Shown: positions 23,281 to 32,217, counted from the stretch's first letter. The stretch is 64,000 bases of DNA from Salipiger profundus (GCF_001969385.1 NZ_CP014796.1:3737501-3801500); one strand, 5' to 3'. A program made the numbers and translations. Notes: generated by a model from the letters alone, not told the origin.

Positions 23281-24024
23281 TTAAAGCGAGGAAACGAGAT
23301 GGCCGCCGTCGACGGCGATCTCGGAGCCGGTCATGAAGCTGCCGGCGTCCGAGGCGAGCAGCAGCAGCGGTCCGTCGAGTTCCGACATCTGCCCGAGGCG
23401 CCGCTGCGGCACGCGCTTGATGAGCGCCTGTCCCGCGTCGGAGGCGAAGAAGTCGCGGTTGAGGTCGGTCTCGATGTAGCCGGGACACAGCGCGTTGACC
23501 CGGATGCCGTGCCGCGCCCACTCCAGAGCGAGGCTCTTCGACATCTGCACGACGCCCGCCTTGGCGGTGGCATAGGCGGCCAGGTTGCCTGCCACCCGCA
23601 GCCCTAGGATCGAGGCGATGTTGACGATGCTGCCACCCTTGCCGGCAGCGGTCAACGCACGCGCCGCGGCTTGCGCGACCCGGAAGACGCCGGTCAGGTC
23701 GGTGTCGATCACGCGGCCCCAGTCCTCTTCCGAGGTCTTCAGGGCCGGCCCGTCGACGGTCACGCCGGCGTTGTTGATGACGATGTCGTAGGCTTCGGCG
23801 CCAAAGGCCGCGGCAACGCTCTCGTGGTCGGTCACGTCGAGCGAGACGGCATGGGCCTTTCCGCCCGCGCCCTCGATCTCGGCCACGGCGGCCTCGAGCT
23901 TTTCCTTGCGCCGCGCGGCGAGGGTCACCTCAGCGCCCGCCGCCGCGAGGATCTTCGCGAAGTGGAGGCCAAGGCCACCGGACGCCCCGGTGACGATGGC
24001 ACGCTTGCCGGTCAGGTCGGTCAT
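23281..24024 (-). CDS. SDR-family oxidoreductase, probable hydroxyacyl-CoA dehydrogenase
   Basis: A 247-residue classical SDR with TGASGGLG near residue 13, NNAG near 86 and YATAK near 152. The late LCPGYIETDLNRDF follows the family. AARRKEKLE after beta-2 suggests NADP. Its position 12 bases before the kinase-coupled acyl-CoA dehydrogenase, and 10 bases after a second acyl-CoA dehydrogenase, suggests 3-hydroxyacyl-CoA oxidation or 4-keto/4-hydroxy interconversion. The lva operon of Pseudomonas also contains an SDR. Substrate assignment is inferred from context. Confidence 0.83.
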   Translation of the reverse strand: MTDLTGKRAIVTGASGGLGLHFAKILAAAGAEVTLAARRKEKLEAAVAEIEGAGGKAHAVSLDVTDHESVAAAFGAEAYDIVINNAGVTVDGPALKTSEEDWGRVIDTDLTGVFRVAQAAARALTAAGKGGSIVNIASILGLRVAGNLAAYATAKAGVVQMSKSLALEWARHGIRVNALCPGYIETDLNRDFFASDAGQALIKRVPQRRLGQMSELDGPLLLLASDAGSFMTGSEIAVDGGHLVSSL

Positions 24025-24034
24025 GGGCGCCTCC

Positions 24035-25222
24035 TCAGTAGGATTTCGGAAGCTCGAGCACGCGCTCGGCGATGAAGGACATGATCATCTCGCGGGTCAC
24101 CGGCGCGATGCGCGGCAGCACGACTTCGCGGAAATACCGCTCGACATGGTATTCCTTGGCGTAGCCGAAGCCGCCATGGGTGCGGACCGCCCGGTCGCAG
24201 GCATCGAAGGCGGCATCGGCCGCGAGGAACTTCGCCGCGTTCGCCTCGGCGCCGCAGGGCTCGCCCGCATCGTAGAGCTTTGCCGCCTGCCAGACCATGA
24301 GGTCCGCGGCCTCAAGCGCCATCCAGCTTTGCGCCAGCGGGTGCTGGATCGACTGGTTCTTGCCGATGGGCCGGCCGAAGACCACGCGCTCGTTGGCGTA
24401 TTCTGCCGCCTTCTGCAGCGCCCGGCGACCGACACCGATGGCCTCGGCGGCCACCAGGATGCGTTCGGGGTTGAGGCTGTCGAGCAGCAGCTTGAAGCCC
24501 TTGCCCTCTTCTCCGATGCGGTCCTCCTCGGGGATGACCAGCCCGTCGATGAAGATCGAGTTCGAGTTCACCGCGTTGCGACCCATCTTGTCGATCGGGG
24601 TGATGTTGATCTTGTCGCGGTCGACGTCGGTGTAGAACAGCGTCATGCCGTCGGTCGGCTTCTTGCAGTCCTCGATGGGCGTGGTGCGGGTCAGCAGCAG
24701 GATCTTGTCGGCGTTCTGCGCCGTCGAGGTCCAGACCTTCTGGCCATGCACGATGTAGTTGCTGCCCTGCTTCACCGCGCGGGTCGAGATATGGGTGGTA
24801 TCGAGCCCGGCGTCGGGCTCGGTCACGCCGAAGCATGCCTTGTGCGTGCCCTCGACCAGCGGCGGGATCATCCGGTCCTTCTGCTCCTTGGTACCGTGTT
24901 TCACCATGGCATGCGGACCGAAGAGGTTGATGTGGATCGTCGAACAGGCCGAGATCGCGCCGGCGGAATTGCCGATGGTCTGCATCAGCAGCGCCGCGTC
25001 GGTCACGCCGAGGTTCGCGCCGCCGTATTCCTCGGGCATGGTGATGCCCAGCCAGCCGGCCTCGGCCATGGCCGCGTGGAATTCGTGCGGGAACTCGTGC
25101 TTGTTCTCTTTCTCGAGCCAGAACTCGTCGTCGAACTTCTCGCAGATGCGCTTCACGTTGTCGACGATCTGGCGGCGTTCGTCGGTCACCTCGATGCCGA
25201 TGGGCAGGTCACGGGTCTTCAT
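24035..25222 (-). CDS. Acyl-CoA dehydrogenase
   Basis: A 395-residue flavoprotein. Recognisable blocks are CFGVTEPDAGLDTT near residue 128, KVWTSTAQNADKILLL near 160, and the C-terminal HGGFGYAKEYHVERYFREV near 355, which holds the catalytic Glu. It is closer to standard short/branched-chain acyl-CoA dehydrogenases than to the kinase-coupled one downstream. I chose the ATG with a GGGAGGAGAG site. It lies between the HMG-CoA-lyase-like gene and an SDR. The role is alpha,beta-desaturation of an acyl-CoA intermediate, passing electrons to an ETF not encoded here. Confidence 0.88.
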   Translation of the reverse strand: MKTRDLPIGIEVTDERRQIVDNVKRICEKFDDEFWLEKENKHEFPHEFHAAMAEAGWLGITMPEEYGGANLGVTDAALLMQTIGNSAGAISACSTIHINLFGPHAMVKHGTKEQKDRMIPPLVEGTHKACFGVTEPDAGLDTTHISTRAVKQGSNYIVHGQKVWTSTAQNADKILLLTRTTPIEDCKKPTDGMTLFYTDVDRDKINITPIDKMGRNAVNSNSIFIDGLVIPEEDRIGEEGKGFKLLLDSLNPERILVAAEAIGVGRRALQKAAEYANERVVFGRPIGKNQSIQHPLAQSWMALEAADLMVWQAAKLYDAGEPCGAEANAAKFLAADAAFDACDRAVRTHGGFGYAKEYHVERYFREVVLPRIAPVTREMIMSFIAERVLELPKSY

Positions 25223-25264
25223 GGGTCTCTCCTCCCGAAGGGGCCGGCGCACGCGGCGCGGCCA

Positions 25265-26203
25265 TCAGTTTCTTGCGAACATGCCGGCGCGGAACAGCTT
25301 GCCCGGCAGCTTGTGATTGACGATTTCCTCGGCCATCTGCGCCACGTCCAGCAGCGCGGGAATGTCTATGCCGGTCTCGATTCCGAGCCGCTCGCAGAGC
25401 AGCGCCAGCTCTTCGGTGGCGATGTTGCCGGCCGCCGACCTGTTGCCCGCGAAGGGGCACCCGCCGAGCCCGCCCACCGAGGCGTCGAACCGCGACACCC
25501 CCAGCTCGAGCCCCGCCATGGCGTTGGCGATGCCGAGCCCGCGGGTGTCGTGCAGGTGCAGCGCGACGGGGTAGTCGGGCCAGCGCGTGCGCACCGCCTC
25601 GACCAGCGCACGCACCTGCATCGGGTCGGCGGCACCGATGGTGTCGCACAGGTAGATGCAGCTCGGCGGTGTTCCCGCCTCTTCGCAGACGCCGACGAGA
25701 TCCTCGGCCCGCTGCATCGCCTTGGCGACCGGGATGTCACCCTCGTAATTGCAGCCGAACGCGGTGAAGAGATACACCGGCCCCGAGCCGAGGCCGTGCT
25801 CGGTGTAGAGGGCGCGCAGCTTGCGCTGGCCCTCGATCTGCTTCTCGGGCGTCGAGTTGTTGTTGCGCGCAAGGAAGGTGTCCGAGGCGCTGCCCGAGGT
25901 CAGGGCCGGCAGGCTCAGCCCGCTGTCGACCGCCTGCAGGAAGCCCTTGGCGTTGAGCCACATGCAGCCGTAGGTTACGCCCTCGCGCTTGCGGATCCCC
26001 TCTGCGATCTGCGCCACGTCGGCCATCTGCGGAACGACCTTGGGATTGACGAAGGAGGCGCAGTCGATCTCGGGCACGCCGGTCTCGGCCAGCGCCTCGA
26101 TGAGGCGGATCTTCTCCGAGGTCGGAATATCGGCCGGCTCGGACTGGAACCCCTCCCGGGCGCCCTCCTCGACGATGTAGACGCGTTTCGGAAGCTCGCT
26201 CAT
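25265..26203 (-). CDS. HMG-CoA lyase-family enzyme
   Basis: A 312-residue DRE-TIM aldolase/lyase. The first catalytic block EEGAREGFQSE near residue 12 keeps the Arg and Gln. The metal motif HLHDTRG lies near 212. The mobile loop GGCPFAGNRSAAGN near 242 contains the catalytic Cys. The reaction is likely retro-Claisen cleavage of a 3-hydroxy-3-methylacyl-CoA such as HMG-CoA. Its presence in an acyl-CoA operon points to a branched or isoprenoid-like chain whose end becomes an HMG-type intermediate. It is one base from the enoyl-CoA hydratase stop. Confidence 0.87.
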   Translation of the reverse strand: MSELPKRVYIVEEGAREGFQSEPADIPTSEKIRLIEALAETGVPEIDCASFVNPKVVPQMADVAQIAEGIRKREGVTYGCMWLNAKGFLQAVDSGLSLPALTSGSASDTFLARNNNSTPEKQIEGQRKLRALYTEHGLGSGPVYLFTAFGCNYEGDIPVAKAMQRAEDLVGVCEEAGTPPSCIYLCDTIGAADPMQVRALVEAVRTRWPDYPVALHLHDTRGLGIANAMAGLELGVSRFDASVGGLGGCPFAGNRSAAGNIATEELALLCERLGIETGIDIPALLDVAQMAEEIVNHKLPGKLFRAGMFARN

Positions 26204-26204
26204 G

Positions 26205-26987
26205 TCATTTCCCCGTCCAGACCGGCGTGCGCTTCTCGGCGAAAGCGGCCATGCCTTCCTTGGCGTCCTCGGTGAGCGGCAGAAGGCCGACCTGCGCCTC
26301 CATGAAGGCGATGGCCTGGTCGGTCGTCATCCCCGCCATCGAGTTGAGCGCATGCTTGCCGCGCCGGATTGCCGTGGGCGACTTGTCGGCCACGCGGGAG
26401 ATCAGCCAGTCGGTCTTTTCGTCCAGCTCTTCGGGCGCGGCCACGTAGTTCACCAGCCCCCAATCCATGGCCTCCTGGGCCGAGATGAATTCGCCGGTGT
26501 AGCACATCTCGGCGAAGCGGCGCGGCGGAACGGTGGCTTGGAGAAGCGCGGCCACCTGCATCGGGAAGACGCCGACCTTGACCTCGGGCAGGCCGAACTT
26601 GGCCGTCCGCGACGCAACCGCCATGTCGCAGAGCGCCAGGAGGCCCATGCCACCCGCGAGGCAATGTCCATTGATCCGGCCGACCACCGGAACGGTGGTG
26701 CGGCGCGCGGCCCGCAGCAGGTTCGCGTAGGCTGTCATCGGGTTGGCGTAGTCGAAGCCGAAGGTGCCCGCCTTGGGATTGAGGTCCGCGCCCGAGCAGA
26801 ACGCCTTTTCACCGGTCCCGGTGAGCAGGATCACCCGCACCTCGGGGTTGCGCGAGGCCTCCTCGAGCGCCGTGGTCAGCTCGAGGATCAGATCCTCGTT
26901 CAGCGCATTGCGCCGTTCGGGCCGGTTCAGCGACAGCTTGAGCACGCCCCCCGAGGTTTCCGAAAGCAGGATCTCAGAAGTTGACAT
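26205..26987 (-). CDS. Enoyl-CoA hydratase/isomerase
   Basis: A 260-residue crotonase-fold protein. The oxyanion-hole segments are AFCSGADLNPK near residue 62 and GHCLAGGMGLLALCD near 108. A catalytic Glu is in GLPEVKVG near 130. The C-terminal helix interacts in trimers in this family. It hydrates or isomerises an enoyl-CoA made by one of the two acyl-CoA dehydrogenases. The gene overlaps the BKACE gene by 14 bases and ends one base before the HMG-CoA-lyase-like start, so it is an integral operon member. Subfamily specificity cannot be read. Confidence 0.86.
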   Translation of the reverse strand: MSTSEILLSETSGGVLKLSLNRPERRNALNEDLILELTTALEEASRNPEVRVILLTGTGEKAFCSGADLNPKAGTFGFDYANPMTAYANLLRAARRTTVPVVGRINGHCLAGGMGLLALCDMAVASRTAKFGLPEVKVGVFPMQVAALLQATVPPRRFAEMCYTGEFISAQEAMDWGLVNYVAAPEELDEKTDWLISRVADKSPTAIRRGKHALNSMAGMTTDQAIAFMEAQVGLLPLTEDAKEGMAAFAEKRTPVWTGK

Positions 26988-27909
26988 CGTGTCCCCCTTT
27001 CAGCGACAGCATCTCGCGGGCCTCGTCGGGCGTGGCGACCTCCATGCCGAGGTCCTCGACCATCTTCTTGGCAAAGGCGACCTGGGCCGCGTTGCTGGTG
27101 GCGAGCTTGCCCCGTCCGAGCCAGAGCGAGTCCTCGAGCCCGACACGCACGTTGCCGCCGAGCATCACCGACTGTGCCGCGATCTGCATCTGCTTGGCGC
27201 CTGCCCCCAGCACAGACCACTGGTAGTCGTCGCCGAACAGCCGGTCGGCGGTGCGCTTCATGTGCAGGATGTCCTCGGGATGCTGGCCGATGCCGCCGAG
27301 GATGCCGAACACGCTCTGGATGAAGAACGGCGGCTTGATGAGCCCGCGGTCGATGAAATGCCTGCAGGTGTAGAGATGGCCGATGTCGTAGCACTCGATC
27401 TCGAACCGGGTGCCGTTGTCGGCGCATTTCGTCAGGATCTTCTCGATGTCCTTGAAGGTGTTCCTGAAGATCCGGTCGTCGGACGTGCGCAGGTACTCCT
27501 CTTCCCAGTCATGCTCGAACTCCTTGAAGCGGTTCAGCATCGGGTAGAGGCCGAAATTCATCGAGCCCATGTTGAGGCTGGCCACCTCGGGCGCATAATG
27601 CAGCGCCGGTGCGAGTCGTTCCTCGGTGGTCATGGTGGTCGAGCCGCCGGTCGTGATGTTCAGAACGGCGCCGGTCTGCTGCTTGATGACCGGAAGGATG
27701 TTGGCATAGGCGTCGACCGACTGGTCGGGCACGCCGGTTTCCGGGTTGCGGGCATGCAGGTGGATGATGGCGGCGCCGGCCTCGGCCGCCTCGACCGCGG
27801 CGCTGCTGATCTCCTGCGGGGTGACCGGCAGGTGCGGCGACATCGAGGGCGTGTGGATCGACCCGGTGACGGCGCAGGTGATGATGACCTTGCGGGGTTT
27901 CTTGCTCAT
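26974..27909 (-). CDS. Beta-keto acid cleavage enzyme (BKACE, DUF849)
   Basis: A 311-residue zinc TIM-barrel enzyme of the BKACE family, which reacts a beta-keto acid with acetyl-CoA to give acetoacetate and a new acyl-CoA. The metal motif HLHAR lies near residue 50, SMNFG near 110, and the VRVGLEDSLW block near 255. The length fits the family. In this operon it lies directly after a CoA-transferase gene and overlaps the enoyl-CoA hydratase gene. It may shorten the chain by a thiolase-independent route. The beta-keto substrate is unknown. Confidence 0.88.
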   Translation of the reverse strand: MSKKPRKVIITCAVTGSIHTPSMSPHLPVTPQEISSAAVEAAEAGAAIIHLHARNPETGVPDQSVDAYANILPVIKQQTGAVLNITTGGSTTMTTEERLAPALHYAPEVASLNMGSMNFGLYPMLNRFKEFEHDWEEEYLRTSDDRIFRNTFKDIEKILTKCADNGTRFEIECYDIGHLYTCRHFIDRGLIKPPFFIQSVFGILGGIGQHPEDILHMKRTADRLFGDDYQWSVLGAGAKQMQIAAQSVMLGGNVRVGLEDSLWLGRGKLATSNAAQVAFAKKMVEDLGMEVATPDEAREMLSLKGGHDVNF

Positions 27910-27930
27910 GTCTTTCCTCCCGTCCGCGCC

Positions 27931-29184
27931 TCAGCGCAGGTTTTCCGCTTCGGCGAGCAGCGCGTCCCGGTCATCGGGATGCGCGATGTTGGCGAGAGCC
28001 ACGGCCCGCTCGTAGACGGTCTTGTTGCGCAGGTTCGCCGTGCCGTGCTCGGTGACCACGGTCTCGACGAAGGTTCGCGACAGCGAGACCACGTTGGCGT
28101 CGAGCCGGTTGACGATGCGCGCCTTGCCCTTGTTCGTCTGCGACCGCAGGCCGAGCAGGAAGGCCCCGCCCTCCACCTGCCCGCCGACCGCGAAGTCGAT
28201 CAGCCCGCCCATCGAGCCCGCCTGCTTGCCACCGATGGTCTCGGCGTTGACCTGGCCGAGCAGGTCGATCTCGAGCGCCGAGTTGACCGAGTAGACGGTC
28301 TTGCGCGCGACGAAATCCTCGGGACGGTGCGTGGTCATGGCGCTGGCCATGGCGATGTCGGGGTTGTTGTCGACCCAGCGGTAAAGCTCGGCGGTGCCGA
28401 AGATGTCGCCGGCGTGAGCCTTGGGGCTTTCGGACGTGGCGCACCCCGCCTTGATCAGCTCCATGGTCGGATCGGTGAAGGTGTTGATGAAGCGCAGGTC
28501 CTTCGCCCCGCGCGCCATCAGCGCGTTGGCGGCAGCGAGCGGAATGCCCCCGACCCCGAGGCTGATCGAGGCGCCGTCGGGGATCATGCCAGCGATGGCG
28601 GTGCCGATGGTCTCGTCGATGGTGTCGAGGGGGCGGTTCGGATATTCGGCCAGCGGCTCTGCCTGCTCGACGAGGACGTCGATTTCCGAGCCATGGATGC
28701 GGCTGTCGCCCAGGGTGCGCGGCATCTCGGGATTGACCTGCGCGATCAGGACCTTCGCACTGTGCACGATGCCCTTCACCACGGTGCAGTTCAGGCCCAT
28801 GCTGTAATAGCCGTCCTCGTCGGGCGGCGACACCTGGATCAGGCCGACGTCAAAGGGCGTCTCGAGCAGGTAGCGCGCGGTCTGCGACCAGGTCAGCGGC
28901 AGGTAGTCGGCCTTGACGTCGGCGGCGGTCTTGCGCAGCAGCGTGCCCGGAAGGAACCACGTCTTGAAGTGGATGTTCTCGGCGCAGGGCATCTGCAGGA
29001 ACTTGTAGCCCGACAGCAGCATGCCGCTCGTGACGGTCAGATCCTTCAGGCCCTCGGCCCGGTTCCAGAGCGCGGAGGTCAGTGCGCAGGGCTCGGCGCT
29101 CAGGTGCGGGAATACCACGGACATGCCGCTTTCGATGCGGGTCACGGCCTCTTCGGCGGTGGTGGTGACGGGGGTCTTGGTCAT
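27931..29184 (-). CDS. Acetyl-CoA hydrolase/CoA-transferase family protein
   Basis: A 417-residue family I-type CoA-transferase, as in 4-hydroxybutyrate CoA-transferase and acetyl-CoA hydrolase. The glycine-rich SISLGVGGIPLAAANAL segment lies near residue 212. The acceptor Glu is probably in the VYSVNSALEIDLLGQVNAE stretch near 305. The start follows AAGGAAAGAG; the upstream extension is shadow. The likely role is activation of a free (hydroxy) acid by CoA transfer, which would explain why no acyl-CoA synthetase is present in the operon. A 4-hydroxyacid substrate would fit the kinase gene further down; this is inference. Confidence 0.83.
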   Translation of the reverse strand: MTKTPVTTTAEEAVTRIESGMSVVFPHLSAEPCALTSALWNRAEGLKDLTVTSGMLLSGYKFLQMPCAENIHFKTWFLPGTLLRKTAADVKADYLPLTWSQTARYLLETPFDVGLIQVSPPDEDGYYSMGLNCTVVKGIVHSAKVLIAQVNPEMPRTLGDSRIHGSEIDVLVEQAEPLAEYPNRPLDTIDETIGTAIAGMIPDGASISLGVGGIPLAAANALMARGAKDLRFINTFTDPTMELIKAGCATSESPKAHAGDIFGTAELYRWVDNNPDIAMASAMTTHRPEDFVARKTVYSVNSALEIDLLGQVNAETIGGKQAGSMGGLIDFAVGGQVEGGAFLLGLRSQTNKGKARIVNRLDANVVSLSRTFVETVVTEHGTANLRNKTVYERAVALANIAHPDDRDALLAEAENLR

Positions 29185-29207
29185 CGTCTCTTTCCTTCGT
29201 GCCGGCG

Positions 29208-30386
29208 TCAGGCCGCAGGCGCCTGGGCGATCACCCCGGCCTCGATCAGCTTGTCGACCTTGGCCTCGGGCAGCACGGTAAGCGCCACCTCGCGCGAGTT
29301 CTGGCCGATCTCGGGGGCGCCGACGGTGTTCGCCGGACGCTCTCCCTCGAAGCGCATGGGGGCGCGCAGCAGGCGCAGCCCGTCCTCGCGGGGCGGCTCG
29401 TACATGTCGAGCCACTCCATCTGCTCGTGCTCGGTCAGCTCGTCTGGGGTCACGACGGGCGCATAGGGCACGTCGTTCGCGATCAGCCGCCGTTCCCATT
29501 CGTCGCGGTCGTGTTTGAGGAACGCCTCCTCGACCATGGGCCGCAGCTCGAAGTAGTGGGTACGGCGGTCGTCGTAGGTCGCGAAGCGCGGATCCTCGAG
29601 AAGATCGGTGCGTTCGATGGCTGTCATCATGCCCTTGAAGAACTTGGGCGAGGACGACATGTGCACGGCGATCGCCTGCCCGTCCGCGGTCTTGAGCGCG
29701 AAGCTCTGCGCCGAGGGGTGCCGGGACTCGCGGTGCGGGGTCTCGCCGGTCTCGAAATACTGGGTCATGGCGTCGACGGTGATCGTCGTCATCGCTTCCA
29801 GCAGCGAGGTGCGCACCTCGGTGCCGCTGCCCTGCTTGAAGCGCCCGACAAGCCCGGTGACGATGCCGATCACCGACACGAGCGCCGTCGTGAGGTCACC
29901 GATGCAGGTGCCGGCAAGCCGGGTGTTGTCCTTGTCCGACATGATCGACAGGAAGCCGCTCATGCTCAGGCCGATGGTGTCATAGGCCGCGCGGTCACGC
30001 CACGGGCCGCCGTCGCCGAAGCCCGAGACCGAGGAATAGACCAGTTCGGGATTGATCGCCCGCAGGTCGTCGGGCCCGAGCCCGAGCGCCGCCATCTTGC
30101 CCGGCCGGGTGTTCTCGATGAGCACGTCGAAGCTCGGCACCAGCGCCTTGATGAGCGCGATGCCCTCCGGGGTCTTGAGATCGACCGCGAGGCTCTTCTT
30201 GCCCGCGTTCATCTGGTTGAAATAGGCGTTCCGGGCGCCCTCTCCCCGGCGGAAGGGGTCGCCGCCGCGCGGGGATTCAACCTTGACCACCTCGGCGCCG
30301 AGCGATGCGAGAATCGTGCCGCAGTAGGGGCCGGCGACGAAGGCGCCGAAGTCGAGCACGCGGATTCCGTCGAGGGGTCTGCTCAT
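29208..30386 (-). CDS. CaiB/BaiF family III CoA-transferase
   Basis: A 392-residue class III CoA-transferase. The N-terminus LDGIRVLDFGAFVAGPYC and the following VVKVESPRGGDPFRR are typical. AAYDTIGLSMSGFLS near residue 150 holds the conserved Asp that forms the acyl anhydride. It transfers CoA between carboxylic acids in the cytoplasm. Its start overlaps the Zn-ribbon/OB-fold gene by 4 bases. The operon thus encodes two unrelated CoA-transferases, which suggests two activation or recycling steps. Another CaiB-type gene is at 62709. Confidence 0.88.
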   Translation of the reverse strand: MSRPLDGIRVLDFGAFVAGPYCGTILASLGAEVVKVESPRGGDPFRRGEGARNAYFNQMNAGKKSLAVDLKTPEGIALIKALVPSFDVLIENTRPGKMAALGLGPDDLRAINPELVYSSVSGFGDGGPWRDRAAYDTIGLSMSGFLSIMSDKDNTRLAGTCIGDLTTALVSVIGIVTGLVGRFKQGSGTEVRTSLLEAMTTITVDAMTQYFETGETPHRESRHPSAQSFALKTADGQAIAVHMSSSPKFFKGMMTAIERTDLLEDPRFATYDDRRTHYFELRPMVEEAFLKHDRDEWERRLIANDVPYAPVVTPDELTEHEQMEWLDMYEPPREDGLRLLRAPMRFEGERPANTVGAPEIGQNSREVALTVLPEAKVDKLIEAGVIAQAPAA

Positions 30387-30796
30387 GTGCCGGTCTCCTC
30401 TTTGGGCAGGAAATAAGGCAGCGCGAAGTCGTCATCGAAGGAGATGACCTTGCACTCGAGGGCCATGCCGACCTCGAGATCGACTTTCACGCCCTCGGGG
30501 ATGCCGCTTACCAGCCGGACGCCCTCTTCGAGGTCCACCAGCGTGATGATGTAAGGCACCTTGGGGTCCAGCATCGGGTGCACCGGGTGGCGCGCCACGG
30601 CGAAACTGTTGAGCGTCGCGCGACCAGAGGCGGGCTTCCAGCCGGTGTTGAAGGACCGGCATTTCGGGCAGATCGGCGACGGCGGATGATGCGCCGAGCC
30701 GCAGTCGTTGCAGCAGTTGAGATGCAAGGTCCCGCCCGCAAGGTACTTGTAGTACGGCTCGGCCAGGTATTCGTCGGAAGGTCTGATGACAGTCAT
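30383..30796 (-). CDS. DUF35 zinc-ribbon/OB-fold partner of thiolase-like enzyme
   Basis: A 137-residue protein with an N-terminal helix, a rubredoxin-like zinc ribbon (CNDCG and CPKCR, near residues 28-46) and a C-terminal OB fold. DUF35 proteins form obligate complexes with SCP2-type thiolases and with aldolases such as Ltp2/ChsH2. It overlaps the thiolase-like gene upstream and the CaiB gene downstream by 4 bases each. It presumably binds the acyl-CoA and docks on the thiolase-like subunit. Confidence 0.87.
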   Translation of the reverse strand: MTVIRPSDEYLAEPYYKYLAGGTLHLNCCNDCGSAHHPPSPICPKCRSFNTGWKPASGRATLNSFAVARHPVHPMLDPKVPYIITLVDLEEGVRLVSGIPEGVKVDLEVGMALECKVISFDDDFALPYFLPKEETGT

Positions 30797-31965
30797 GCGC
30801 GCCCCAACACCATTGAACTTGCCCCGCGAAGGGTGACGAAGGCGGTTTCCGCGCCCTCTTTCTGGTTGTGCGACTCTCCGCGCAGTTGCCGAACCCCTTC
30901 GGCGATCACGTTGAGCCCGTGGAAGTAGCCCTCGGACAGAAGGCCGCCGTGGGTGTTCACCGGCAGTGCCCCGTCCGGACCCATGCCGCCGGAGGTCAGG
31001 AAGTCATGCGCCCCGCCCCGCTCGATGAAGCCGAAATCCTCAAGTGCTAGCGGCACCATCATCGAGGTCGCGTCATACATCATCGCCACGTCGATCTCGG
31101 AAGCCGAGACGCCGGCGCGGCTGAACAGGTGCTCGGGCGCGCCCTCGGGCGCGAGGCTCCAGGTCCGGTCGGCGTAGAGATACATCGGCACCGAGCCGGG
31201 CATGATGTACTGCCCCGCGGCGAGCACATCGACGGCCTTGCCCGAGAGTTCCCGCGCCTTCTCGCGGCTGACGATGACCATGGCCATCGCGCCGTCGGTC
31301 TCGAGGCAGTAGTCGTAGATCCGCAGTGGCTCGGTGATGACCCGGCCCGCGCGGTAGTCGTCGAGGCTCAGCGTCTTGTCCTTCAGAAGTGCGCGCGGGT
31401 TGCGGTTGGCATAGGCGCGCTGTGTCACCGCGACGTTGCCCAGCATGTCGGTGAACTGATCGTCGGAAAGGCCGTAGCGGCTCTTGTAGCTCTGTGCGTA
31501 AAGGGCGTGGTGCTGGCCCGGGACCAACAGGCCGAAGGGCGCGGAGTAGATGTCGCCCGGCGGCTCCGGTTGCCGGCTGACGAGCCAGTCGCCATCCTGA
31601 GACAGCACCCGCTCGCCCCGTCCGAAGCGCACGCCGGAGCGGGCGTTGAGCGCGCGGTAGAACACCACCACGTTCGCCAGCCCCGCCTCGATCGCGGCCG
31701 AAGCCTGCGCCACCGCGCCGCAGCAGTTGACGCCGCCAAACTCGGTCTCGCCGTAGTAGGTGAGTTTCGGCAGGCCGAGCGCGTTGACGATGGCCGCCTC
31801 GGTGGTGTTCTCCCAGGTGTAGCGCACCAGCCCGTCGATATCGTTGACCTCGAGCCCTGCATCCTCGAGCGCCCCGAGAATGGCCTCGAGCGCCAGCTTG
31901 AGCTCGCTGCGGCCGGAATTCTTCGAGAACTCGGTCTGACCGAGTCCGACAATGCTTGTCTTCAT
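30793..31965 (-). CDS. SCP2/Ltp-type thiolase or retro-aldolase subunit
   Basis: A 390-residue thiolase-fold protein of the lipid-transfer-protein branch. NCCGAVAQA near residue 91 occupies the nucleophile-Cys position, and NTHGGLLSEGYFHG near 340 is the usual HGG block of this branch. The C-terminal Cys region of biosynthetic thiolases is not evident. With the overlapping DUF35 gene it resembles thiolase-like aldolases of steroid side-chain or terpenoid degradation. It is the first gene of the twelve-gene minus-strand operon, and its start is preceded by AAGGGAAG. A promoter with a TetR-type dyad lies about 70-95 bases upstream. Whether it cleaves by thiolysis or retro-aldol chemistry cannot be told. 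Confidence 0.82.
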   Translation of the reverse strand: MKTSIVGLGQTEFSKNSGRSELKLALEAILGALEDAGLEVNDIDGLVRYTWENTTEAAIVNALGLPKLTYYGETEFGGVNCCGAVAQASAAIEAGLANVVVFYRALNARSGVRFGRGERVLSQDGDWLVSRQPEPPGDIYSAPFGLLVPGQHHALYAQSYKSRYGLSDDQFTDMLGNVAVTQRAYANRNPRALLKDKTLSLDDYRAGRVITEPLRIYDYCLETDGAMAMVIVSREKARELSGKAVDVLAAGQYIMPGSVPMYLYADRTWSLAPEGAPEHLFSRAGVSASEIDVAMMYDATSMMVPLALEDFGFIERGGAHDFLTSGGMGPDGALPVNTHGGLLSEGYFHGLNVIAEGVRQLRGESHNQKEGAETAFVTLRGASSMVLGRA

Positions 31966-32031
31966 GTTAGCTTCCCTTGGCACCTGACGTGAGGCGCCTG
32001 TCCTCCTGTCGCTCCTCACGACTTGCCCTGA

Positions 32032-32060
32032 ACGCTACTGACTGACTGTTCAGTGGTCAA
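32032..32060 (-). promoter_or_regulatory. Promoter of the acyl-CoA operon with TetR-type operator in its spacer
   Basis: Read on the minus strand, TTGACC (-35) is followed by a 17-base spacer and TAGCGT (-10). The spacer contains ACTGAACAGTCAGT, an inverted repeat with 5-bp arms overlapping a second TGACTG-NN-CAGT register. The layout matches the promoter at 12003-12032. A repressor such as the TetR at the end of this operon would occlude polymerase. Confidence 0.6.
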
Positions 32061-32081
32061 ACCCGGCGGATGTTTCCGCGG

Positions 32082-32098
32082 CCTATGCCTCCCATAGG
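32082..32098. promoter_or_regulatory. LysR-type box CCTATG-N5-CATAGG
   Basis: A perfect 6-5-6 dyad with T-N11-A geometry in the divergent region between the acyl-CoA operon and the zinc alcohol dehydrogenase. On the plus strand TTGACG at 32126 could be the -35, which would place the box near -65 to -70. Confidence 0.55.
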
Positions 32099-32217
32099 TT
32101 CGGGTCGGAAATGGCCCGCAGCCGATTGACGATCCGGCACCGGGGCTTTCTGCTGACGCGGCGCTCAGTGCGCCTGCCCACGAGGGCGATACAGGCAATC
32201 CAAGGGAGGAAACCGAC

